The translations under genes and the position numbers were made by a program. Below the pieces are notes generated by a model that was not told the origin of the DNA, made no database searches, and was given only the letters and a program-made list of their open reading frames with translations. DNA of 64,000 nt from Luidia sarsii (Eukaryota > Echinodermata > Asteroidea > Paxillosida > Luidiidae): contig OX465120.1 in the NCBI GenBank assembly GCA_949987565.1, positions 5,567,087-5,631,086 of the forward strand, written 5' to 3'. The stretch's first letter is position 1. Each line of letters starts with the position of its first letter. Below, piece by piece: positions 1-11,300 of this stretch.

Positions 1-1299
1 ATTTTCTACAATTTTCTAACATATCCTTTATATAGGTAATATATTAATGGATTAAGGGGTTTCCACCCTTTTCCGGTGTAAGTATTAAACTAACAATTTT
101 CCCAGACGTCTGCGAACTGCCGAAATGCATCTTGCAATTTGCAAACATGATTGATACTACTCGATTCATTTTCCAAATCAGAAAAGACATCCAATCCGAA
201 TTCATACATTCGACAAGCATTCCACTTACTAGACAGACTCTGAATCAGTGAATTACCTCGAAAAACAAACACAGCACTTACCCTCTCGAAAAAAGGCATT
301 CGATAAACCCTCTGTCCATGCACAGGAAAACAGTCATTAGGGAGAGAAATATTGCCCTTCACACACCGCACATCAGCGTACGAGTTGTCGTTAGAAACGA
401 ACGGCGCTTACCCAATGAACCCGGAACACTGTCACTTACAAAGCACTTGTTATCTTGTGGAAAGTACATGTACATGTACATGTACATTGTGTTTGACGGT
501 CTGGCTACCAGACTAATTCTATGACCTTCGACCCGACAATAATGCGTTTGACTCGCCACGCCCTTTGATTTTATTCATTTTTTTTAATTATTTATATTTT
601 TACGGAAATGAACACTTTTACAAGTCCAAGCACTGAACACACAAGTAATAATAAAGGGGAGAAACAAATAATATAAAGAAAAAATAACGAAAACAAAAAA
701 CCACATTCAATAATTAGCCTCCGTAGGATTGCCCAAAAGAAGCCGATTTCCGTCAGGGGCTCTCCAAATTGATTGGATGAGAAAATAGTAAAATATTTAT
801 TTGTGTATTTAGAATATCAAAGTGATATTTACATTGCCGCTTTCAGCTTTCTGTACAAATGCGCGTTCGATTAGCTTCAAAGATGAAGGAATTAATCGAA
901 CGCAATTATCGATGTCCTCACAAAACCCAATATCAATATCATTGCCCGAACTGGATACCAAAAGAAACTTCGTGCGGTGACATACAAGATATTTTGAAAC
1001 TCCCTTTTCTAAATAATCGGGCTTGACGTTCGATCCTGGCTATCAGAGGCAGTATACCTTTCTCAACTGCTCATTTTTACTTTGAACTTTGGAAGAGGGG
1101 GTGTGCGCCGGTGTCGAGTTTTAACAAGGCTAAAAATGTATAACTTGTGCAGTGGGGTAATGGGTATATAGGCTTACTTGGTATTTGGCAAGCACTGACA
1201 GTGCTTGCCAATTATAAATAATAAATTGTACAACAGTTCATGTTTTGCACTCGATCGCTACCGGCTATTATTAGGTGATTTGGCGAAGGCCTCAATCTC

Positions 1300-1370
1300 A
1301 GAACTGGGTAGCTCAGATGGCAGAGCGCTGATGAAAATGAGAAACCTTGGATTCATATCCCCTCCCAAAA
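1300..1370 (+). repeat. tRNA-derived SINE family A fragment
   Basis: Contains GGTAGCTCAGATGGCAGAGC, a close A-box match, then a degraded B-box region. Too diverged to be a functional tRNA. Confidence 0.5.
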
Positions 1371-1730
1371 AAATGCAATCCAGTCAAATTTTCATCATAC
1401 AAAGTTTACGATTAATTCAACTCGCAGCTCTAGAGGTTTTTCACATGACGTCATGCACTTGACCGTCAAAGGCTAAATCGCATGTCCGCAGGAGCGACGG
1501 TCCAAATCGGCGGAAGCGCATGCAAAATACAACTGTACATGCAATATCGAATCTGTTATGCTGTATTTCCATTGGACAATAAATTTTGATGACTCGAAAG
1601 CGCGCGCATTCCAAGTAGGCTATGCCTACAGTACATCCGCGTGAATTTAAAGCGGACCGGTAAAAAGTAGGTGACTGAAAAACCTCTACTCTCCAATTAA
1701 ATATATTGCAAGCCAACTATTGTATATGTT

Positions 1731-2345
1731 CTGTCCTTTTTCGGTCCAATGTTGGACGAAGGCCTCTTCACCAACTGAATTCTCAGTCCAAGCTATAATC
1801 TTCAGCCAGAGTTGTTTCCACTGAAAGCCCCTATACAACATTGGTCGAGGTCAAATAATAGCATCCATATACGTTATCTGATCCTACATATGCATAAAGT
1901 AGCACACCTGTGAAAATTTCAGCCAAATCCGCCAACCGAGTCTCGAGAAATTCGTGAAAACCGCTTCATTTGTTAACCGAAAATGCAGCATTCAACGCCG
2001 CACTGTTCCGAAATAGTTTAGATCTCGGTGTGACGTAAACGATTTCTTTTACTCCTTTCTCTCAAAATACAACAATTTAGGCATTAATATTTCAGTGCGA
2101 GGTTTCTACTCTAACTATTATCTTCAAACTGCATGTGTAAGTTTCATGTAAATCTGCGAACATTTCTGTTTTTCGATTATCATCTTACCAATGTTGTGTA
2201 GGGGAATGCTCAATTGATTTCATCACGCCACCTTCTATATTGCCGTCCCCTTCCCTTATGGCCTTTTTCTGGGTCCATCTATTGTGTCTCCTAGCGAGGT
2301 GCCTTGCCCGTCTCCATTTCTTGGTTTTGATCTCCACTGTACATG
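1731..2345 (-). pseudogene. Decayed LINE reverse-transcriptase tail, split by a MITE
   Basis: The minus strand encodes KKWRRARHLARRHNRW (2215-2345), then after a 388-bp insertion QWKQLWLKIIAWTENSVGEE and AFVQHWTEKG (1731-1826). These resemble the C-terminal block after the RT domain of RTE/Jockey-type LINEs (WRWAGHIARR...RW, then W...LGEAFVQQW). Only the tail remains and there is no autonomous element. The interruption at 1827-2214 is a separate MITE family. Confidence 0.6.
1827..2214. mobile_element. MITE family 1, copy 1 (TIR CCCCTACACAACATTGG)
   Basis: About 388 bp with inverted ends, CCCCTATACAACATTGGT at the left and the complement ACCAATGTTGTGTAGGGG at the right. Related copies lie at 9408-9769 (opposite orientation) and 24923-25303. 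Internally they share the block around CGCCAACCGAGTCTCGA. No coding capacity. It sits inside the decayed LINE tail. Confidence 0.75.
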
Positions 2346-2942
2346 ATGTATATAATTATAATTATGGGCGGACACTACAGTAACTGATCAAAATGATAGA
2401 ACTTGAAGCATCATGGTAAAAGTCTTATTAAATTGTATTGGCTGCCAATACCTGTGACAAGGAGGCGGTAAAATCGTACAAAACCAGAGATCAACAAAAA
2501 TAATGCGAGATTCTGGCTTTGAAAAAACTCCTGCTCGGATCGAAACATCAGACCCTCTATTGTTTTTTTTATCATAAAACAGATTATGTTTTATAATACA
2601 TATCAGCCAAACACTAAATGAATACACACGGAGACAATAACAATCACTTTTGTTGTACACCTTTTACTTTTTTCCTGAATACACATAACACGCATTACAC
2701 CATAGCAATAATTATCGTAGTCACAGAGTAATAGATTTTAAAATGTTTCTCTTACGTAAGAACAATTGAAGGGGTATCCTAGATTTTAAGGAAGTACTGA
2801 GGAGATCCAATGATATTGTACCGGAATTGTGATTAACTATTAACAGGGGTTAAAGGCAAATAGATGTAAAAAATGGGAGAAATCCACAAATTCAAGTTTC
2901 GTTTTTTGAGAATCAAATCAAGTGATTACAAATGTAGATATA

Positions 2943-3575
2943 GCGTTGCCATGAACACACATTGATTTGATGGATTGCTGCATTGCCAAGGCAACTCCTT
3001 GTAGATAAAGCGTTGTCATGGCAATGTCTCCACAATGGGAACAGAGCACTGGAGTGCCAAACAGAATCTGATTGGAAATGCGTTGCCATAGCAATGCCAT
3101 CACAATGCAATAAAATTACATTCTGCTTGACCAATGACAGAATTCTTAAAATGGTCATGATTCTTCTTAACCAAAATCAAACAATCCTTTTCAATTTTGT
3201 TTTCTTTAGGTTTTCTAGGTTTCTTTTTTTATTTCAACTCTTGTCAATGTCGGTTTTTTATTCCTATGCCAAAAAAAACCCTTCTTTTTTTTCTTAGGTT
3301 TTACATATTTCCTTTTTATTTCAACCCTTGTCAATGTTGGCTTTTAATTTTTTGGTAAAATATATTTTCAGCATTGGGTTGTCATGGTACCAGATATCTT
3401 ATTACAATCCAGAGCAGTACTCATCTGTAAGATGGACGATTACAAATAGTGTATCATAACTCCTCTAGTTTCTACATGTATATTCTTATAATGCAACACC
3501 AGTATAGTAGTTGGAATGCCCGAATAAAGCAAGACCACTATTGATTTTGAGGTCTACTCAGTGTTGCTAGGCAAC
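2943..3575. promoter_or_regulatory. Cluster of RFX/X-box-like palindromes
   Basis: GTTGCCATGAAC at 2945, CATTGCCAAGGCAAC at 2981-2995, GTTGTCATGGCAAT at 3012-3025, GTTGCCATAGCAAT at 3082-3095 and a perfect GTTGCTAGGCAAC at 3563-3575. These match the RFX X-box consensus GTYNCC-AT-RGNAAC in both orientations. Function is inferred from the motif only. Confidence 0.4.
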
Positions 3576-3599
3576 CCAAAGAATATCCAAAATGCGATA

Positions 3600-6500
3600 C
3601 TAGGGTTGCTCTTTCAATCAACGAGAAAAAAACCCTTCTAAATCAATTCCATTGCTATTTCTTCCATACACAACTTAATATATAAAACCTAACCTAGACT
3701 AAATTTTGAGTCCAAAAAATATAGTAGTGGGTGTTATTTTTTTGTTAAAGAAAGAGAATAAGATTTAAAAAAAAGCCACTTGGGATTAAAATGAAAGATA
3801 ATATAAAATTGACAATTTTTTACAACATAACGATACCAAATACCAACCACAAAAAACCTGTATGTACAATTTGACATACAATTCTGTATCATTCCATTTC
3901 TTCTCTCCATATTGTACATAATTAAAGCAAGAAAAGATGAAATATGCTAATGTATATTTAATGATGTGCTCGCCTTAAACTGCTGGTGAAGGTTTCTACT
4001 GGAAACTGGTGGAAAGTCAGGCTTTCCCCAAAGACAAGCTGTCTTGAGATAGCCGCATTCGTCTCAGTGATGTAAAATAGCATGCATCGCAACGAAAGAT
4101 CCACCTTTTAGAAAGAGTGCATGAGCCTATGTAGCAACAACTACTCCATCCCATGCAATGACCCACTGCATCGGATGGTAGTTGTTGCTACGGAAGCTTT
4201 TGCATTCTTCCCAACTGGTTAGTCTTGACGTGCTAGCCACACGTTGCAATAAAAAATGGTGCTTGCCTGATCAGACAAGAGATTCCTTAAGGACTTCGCA
4301 ACCACACAACTTGCTTTGCTATCAAGACGGGTCTAAACTGGCATGTCTTTAATATCTGGAAATAATTACCTACATTTGAATACATCAATCAAACATTACA
4401 GTACAAGTATACCGATGACAAAAAATGCTTAATTGAAGATATGGTTTTCCCTTTGTTTGGTGTCTGAAATAAAACATAAATACTTGTTGTATGATCTTCT
4501 TATGATACACCATAACACTACAACTTAACACCAGATACGCTGAATTAAAAATTTTTTTTTAGGTACGTTCAAAGAAAAATAATGGGACCTTTAACTTTCT
4601 AAGATATAATGCAGACTATTAAGAGAAACTTGTCAAAGTACTGCTCTTTCCTTGTTTTGTGTTTTGCCAATGTTTAACACGCACCGTTCCAATTCTTTCT
4701 TCCAATTCTACAGAGGCCTGGACAAATCTCAGGGGTCTGTGGAATAAGCCGATGACGTCCGCAAAACTTGGCTCAGTCAGTGAAACTACCTTTACATACG
4801 GTACTAGTGCATTATCTACCAGAGGGCAACAGATTTCATGTAGTACTCACTTTGCCCAGCATCTAAACACAAATGTTCTGATGAAACATAGAGTTCAAAC
4901 TCACCAAATTGCTACAGTTTGAATCACCAATGTAATGTATGGTTACCAAGTTTAAAGTTTAATTGGTGCTACAATGACTTAAATCGGGTAAAAAATAACT
5001 TTTACAGGGAAGTGTTTATTTTTTTCAAAATAATTTTGGTTGGCAACTAACCTATTGATAAGTTTCTTATCTGATTCTATTTGGGGAATGGGTAGTTCAA
5101 CTGGCCTTCAGGTTGATTTCTATTTTCCACGCTAGTGTCCGCAATCTTGTGACCAAAGTACAGAATGACTTGTGTATCGTCAATTACCCCATTCTACACA
5201 TATCAAAAAAGTACAAAATATAACAGACTTTTCTACATACAGAACCTACACCAGCTAGCTTGAGGAAGAGTACAACTGTTCTAGTATATACAGACAATAC
5301 CTTTTTATGAAGAAATCTTGCAGTTTGTGTTTGTTTTTTTTTTTTTTCGGAATAAAAAAATAATGAGAAATTGTGCAGCCCTCACGCAAACCAAGACTTT
5401 TAAGCGGTAGGCATGAAATTTACAGTCGCCAAAATTTTAACTGAAAGGTGCTTAGAATTTGTGGTTAGTGGGTATCGACGGCTCTGTATTTTTTAAAATT
5501 TAGTGCTGATCTTTATACACTTGCAAGGACATGTCTAGATTTAGAATAAAAAACACAATTTCCCACCTTTACAAAGTGGAATCCTCTACTGGAAACTAAA
5601 TGGGCATTGCATCATTCCAATTGTCTAGGCAAGATTTGCTTTTCATTGTCATCCCAAACGAATCAGATTTAAAGAAAAGGCAAAGAAAAAAAACCTTCCG
5701 TTCTACAGAAAAAAAGTAAAACAAGCCAAATCCCTTACAAAATATGAAAAAGAGATTTAACCTACTTACTAGCCTGATTACTATGCCAACGCTTGCAAAT
5801 ACTGGGCTACATTAAAACCAGGTTTATTTGTTCCAATTTACAATATACAGACTTTTAGTACTAAAAACCAAGCCACTGCGGACTGAAGTGACATCAATTT
5901 GGGATTTTGCTCTAACACAGAAATCACCTACATTTTTGACAATTCTAATTTGAAAAAGTCAAACATCTGGAATTCAGAAAAGTACTTCTTTTTTTCTTCA
6001 CACAAACAAGTCACAGGAATGGTTCAATAATTACATCATCTTTGCCCGACTATTCTTGTCTTCAAAAGTACCTGATTCCCTCCAAAAATACTGCACCTCA
6101 TCTGCTACCGTTTGTTTTTGAGTTTTGTTCCCAAGTGACTCCTGAAATCCCATTGACAACCTCTGCCATTTCAGTTCTGTTTTGTAGCCTTTATTCAAAG
6201 CTCCCAAAACCCATCGTGATTACCGGTACGTTTCCACCGTCAATACTTGCATCACTCACGGCATGTCTAGCGGCTCTTGCTGTTAACTTATACCGAGAAC
6301 TGAGCAGATATGCCATCCAAATGTATTACTTTTTTTTTTCCTTCCAATGATTAGCTTTTGAAGATACATATTAACCTCAGTACACGGAATTATATAGTAA
6401 ACCTTGTTACGTTCACTTTTTTGTCTCTTCTAAATATCACTGTTGACAATTGTTGGTAAAACTATTTCACAAACACGAAAATCTGAAAGACACAAATGTT

Positions 6501-8342
6501 TACGTCAAGGGCAGAAGCTATTTTCCCCCTCTCTTTGTTTTCAAATGCAATCTAACGACTAAAACAGACAAGTTCTCAAAGTGAACACTGTCTTGCGCAA
6601 TTTTGAAAACAGCAGCAGGATTGGTCAATGGCAGCCGACTGCATCAATGTCCACCAATGAACTACCATCTTGCAAAGTGAGCCACACTTTCAAAATCAGA
6701 ACAGAATTAGGTTGAATTAATGAACTTGCAGTTGAATGATTGTCTCCGCTCTTTATTTGTGGCCGCTGTTTTATGCCTGCTTAAATTCGCAAGATAGTGT
6801 TCATCTTCAAAGGAATCTTAATTAGGTTGAAGAGACCTCTAGTCCTCTTCCATTAAGATCGAGGTAGAATATCGTGCCGCCGTCATATCAAAAAAAAAAA
6901 AGGGGGAGAAGAAGTTGAAAGAAAGCCATAGAGATGTCTGGCAGGTATGCTGTGACATCCCCACTCGGAGAGTGGAACGGTCCTGCCATCATTGTTGCCA
7001 CGGTGATGACCCCTCAGGACAGGGACCCAGCGAATGTTCACAGTGCACTGACCACCAGTGTGGGGTCAGTATCTGATATCGTGATTTACATTTCTCTTGC
7101 ATCCCTCCCCCCCCTTTTTTCTTTTCAATTTTCTTCACCAACCCTTAAACTGCTTTCAGACACGCTCCACAGACTTTAAGACAGAGATATCCAACAAGAA
7201 ATAGACGGTGACGCCACGAGCACTTGTAATTAGCGACTACCTAACGAGAATGTCACCATGACAGTATAGGGGATGGGGGAGAACTAGAACTCGGCGTCTA
7301 AAATGTTCTGCGCTACAAACACCACAAGTAAAAGCTTCATCGCAAGTCTTTTTTTACATAATCTTTTTTGCACCAATTTGTCTTTTTTTGCTTTCAACGC
7401 CTGACTCTTTCGGTCATATCTGTACAGCAGCACAAGCAAAAGCGCTTCAAACTACAAGGCATACCGCATTTACTGTATGTAGACTGGTTCAGTTGAGCTT
7501 CGTCTGAAAAAGTTTTTCTTAACAGTTTTCATGTGTTACCCAAGTTTACTTAGTATCTGTCCTCACTAATCAGAATGATTATGTACAATGCTCTACTTCT
7601 AGAGGATGTGAGATGAAGGGGGATGGGGAAGAAGGGGTCTGGATAAATGTACAAAACTAAACTGATTTGTCTGTTATTTGTTTGATTGTTTCTTTTCTTT
7701 ATTTTTGTCTTTCTGAAAAATAAAACCAAAAACCTCTTCAATTGTACCGGTATTAAATTTTTGTGTGTGAAGATTAAAAAAAGCATGAAGCACGCCCTCT
7801 AGAGTTCAGATGAGACAGGCACTCTTTTTGTATAATATATCTCATTAGTCTCATCATGTCTGAGGCTGTATCTACAAATACCCTTCTTTTTAAAATCCTA
7901 ATTCTCATCTTCAATCATCATTTCATGGAATTTTTGTTTGTACACAGATTTCTTCAAAACGGTTTTTGAATTACACTGGGCAGGTGCGAGTGTCAGTTTG
8001 TCGACTTAGAGGGTCAGTTTTTTTTTAATTGTTTTTCTGTCTATTTTTGACACGGGTTGAGAAATGCTAATGGGATATCTAGGTACAAATTTGTATAGTA
8101 ATTGGATAATCAATCAGGTTTTTTTTGTTTTTTTTTAAATTAGTTTTTCTCTCATTGATCAGATTCTGACCCTCTCAAAAAGTCTACATGGTATCGTGAA
8201 GAATGTTTTCACACCACTCGCAAGAAAATGAAAAAAAATTGGGAAAAAAGAAGAAGAGAGAATTGTGCTCTATTTCAAAAGACAAACACCGCCTGGGTTT
8301 CTATACTGGGCTAGCAGCTTTACTCCTCTCGAAGCTGGTCGT
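3600..8342 (-). other. Repeat-poor region downstream of tetraspanin stop; possible long 3' UTR
   Basis: This stretch lacks the TACATG blocks, SINEs, MITEs and palindromic elements that litter the rest of the window. It is AT-rich with T and A runs. It begins right after the tetraspanin TAG, so a long 3' UTR is possible. No convincing coding exon is seen; 6934-7060 has an isolated open stretch on the plus strand that I do not recognise. Confidence 0.35.
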
Positions 8343-8399
8343 CTACGAATCATCGGTGACATTTCGGCAGACGCAGATGGCTAGCAGCATACAACACAG
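8343..8399 (-). CDS. Tetraspanin exon 7 (TM4 end, C-terminal tail, stop)
   Basis: Nineteen codons including the stop: [18 protein letters not shown] then TAG. The acceptor ACTTTTTTCAG is strong and the frame joins GVAFFE to LCCML in phase 0, as expected for the end of TM4. The cytoplasmic tail is about nine residues. The exon is too short for ordinary ORF calling. Confidence 0.88.
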   Translation of the reverse strand: MCCMLLAICVCRNVTDDS

Positions 8400-11300
8400 C
8401 TGAAAAAAGTCACAGAAAGAAATTTGCTGAGAGACAATCCATCAAACAAAAATACATCCCGACAGAGCAACAAACATACAAACAAACCATCGCTGCAAAC
8501 CCACAGTATCTTAAAGGAAAATGGGAATACTTCTGCTAAAAAAGAGGAATTGCAAAGCAAACTACATGTACATAGGAAAACACGTGTATTTCCAAGCCAA
8601 AAATCAGACTGTTGTCAAAGCTTGTGAGAAATCTTTTCCAAAACAGAAGAATGATTCCTCCATGGTAGGAATGGTTGGCAGCTATGACAAACCCAGATAA
8701 CTAACAAACAGACAGACACCCCCGAAAACAATTAAACAAATCAAGAATAATCTTAATTCTCTTAAAGTGGGGATTTGTGAACAATCCATTATATACCAAC
8801 GGAACAAATCCACTACTTAATGCCCAATTCCAGAGGAAATCAAAGAAAATTGCATGTCTATTATTGACTTCAGACTGTGCGCTACAACAAACATCTTTTG
8901 GCCAAATCGGCCTTGGTACATCCTTTGCTAATTTGGGGATAAAAGTCCAGGTGGGAATGCTGGTAAGATTGGTCCCATTTGAAATTCATCCATAGCCTCG
9001 GTTAGATTTCTGATTTTCTAAGTGCAGTGGAAACGCAGCTTATCTAAATCTACAGTTAAACCAACCCCGTACCTCAAAGAAGGCAACTCCCACGGCTGTG
9101 GCACCGATGATGGTCCCGTAGTCGGATATCAGCTCCTTGATGGAGTCACTGCATCCCTGCCAAAAGAGAGAAGGTCAGGAGCCGGACGGTCAGTTTACTC
9201 GACGACACTGTTTTGGGGGGAAAGGGAGTTGGCACCATACATGCAAGCAGGCCATCTCTGGTGAAGACTACAGGGATGGCCACTTTGTAGCGAGTCACTT
9301 TTCAATGCCCATGACCGCCACACAGAGTATTGGAATAGTGTGCCATTTTCCAAACTGACAAATAGGCAACAAAATTACCTGTGATCAATAAGAGACGGTC
9401 AATTAAAGCCCCTACACAACATTGGTAAGATTGAAAAACAGAAATGTTCACAGATTTACATGAAATGTATACAGTTTGAAGATGGCAGTGAAATATGTCT
9501 GCCTAAAATGTTGTATTTGGGGAGAAAGGAGTAAAAGAAATTGTTTACGTCTCACCCAAATCTAAACTACATTTATTTTTTGGAACAGTACGGCGTTGAA
9601 TGCTGCATTTTCGCCAAAAAAACCCCAAATGAAGCGGTTTTCACGATTTTCTCGAGACTCGGTTGGCGGATTGAGCTTAATTTTTCACAGGTGTGCTATT
9701 TTATGCATATGTTGGATCAGACAACGTATAGATGCTATTTTTTGACCTCGACCAATGTCAAACCTGGCACAATCGGACGTCTCTGCGAATTTTCTCATGC
9801 TACATGTTGTTTTGTGGTGGGCTGAAAAGAGTCTTTGTTTAAAACTCGGGCAATAGATGTGTCCGGATTCGGAGGGCCCTGGTCATAGCATTACCACCAG
9901 TGCTCAAAATTTAGGGGTACGATTTCGTGAAGCCTGACAATGCATATCAATTCTTACGAGTGATGACTAATTTTGACATAATTTTGTACTAAATCTATGA
10001 CGATGTCGACATATACGTTGTGAAAGTTTTCGAATTCTGGTTTAAAAATGTTATAACATGCTTTTTTTGGTAATTGATTACCGAACACTTTTCAGGGTAA
10101 TAGTTGCACAATGTTCTGTTACACTATCACTATGTTCCAATGCTGACCTCCGTGTCAGGGTAGGCCTTGTGCAATAAACATACATTTATTGACAAGCTAC
10201 ACTTATAACAACCGTATCTTTCTGGAGAGGAGGCACTTGTGAGAGAGTCCTCATGTGACGCTTTTGTTTTTGAGGACATCCAGAAAATCTTGACAACATG
10301 TTGGAATACTTGTGTTATGTCGACAATCGCACTTCGGACAACCACCGTAATGTTGAAAAGGCCGTATTGTTTCTGTGTATGATGCATCGTCCTGTGATTG
10401 ATTGTGCATTACAACGTGTTTGACTGCTGGTGTCGCGAAAATATGCTCGAGTTCTTCTCGCTGTAAACTGATGGAAGAAGGCAGGGGTTGCGCGCTGGAC
10501 TATACGACCCATCGACTGCCTGCACATGTTTACCTGCTGATAAGTGGTCATGGTGCACACTCCATTGCAGCAGGAGTCCGGCGTCATAGCTGTCATGTGA
10601 GTGTTACCGGCGTAGTCGTTGGAGCCAGTCACCCCGCAACACCTCAGCTGCAGGACAAACATGGACATTAAAATCAGAACCGGGGGGGGGGGGGGGGGGG
10701 GGGGGAAGCAAACGCCCCACACATGACTGCCACAACAATGACACTGCAAGGGTGGATTTCACAAAGACCTGACGATGGATGACCCATCGGTAGTTGTGCA
10801 TGGGTCATCGTCTTGTGATTGGTCGTAAGTTACGATGAGTTTGGTGAAATCAACTGCTGGCTACTCATGGTGTCACATAGACACCGGTTTCAGCTATGCA
10901 CACCTACACTATCATTTGTTCTGATGTCAGCAATACACCGATCCAGTAGGCAACAGCCACAATAGCAATGGCCAAGCGTCCGCACACATGCACACCATGT
11001 GTCACAATCGCCCACATGCCGTGCATGCCCGCAACCACTGTAAACACTTCTCTCCGTTGGACTTTGGTTTTGGAAAAGGCCAAAAATGTACATTTCCTTT
11101 CTTGCCAGGGTATTGAGAGTCACCATTTCAATGAAAATAATAAACATTGCTTGACCATGGTTAAAGATAAAACTCGGGTTTGCAAAGGAATTGCCTGGTA
11201 CATACGACACAAAAGTAAACACAACAGAAAGTGTGACTGTATAGTAAAGAATACAAAATTTAGAAAATTGTGTCGGACAAAATGGCGGCAATTTGTCGGA

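Noticed and set aside
6934..7060. Plus-strand open stretch starting MSGRYAVTSPLGEWNG
   Set aside because: Looks coding-like but I recognise no family, no clear acceptor/donor pair, and the frame decays into low-complexity sequence.
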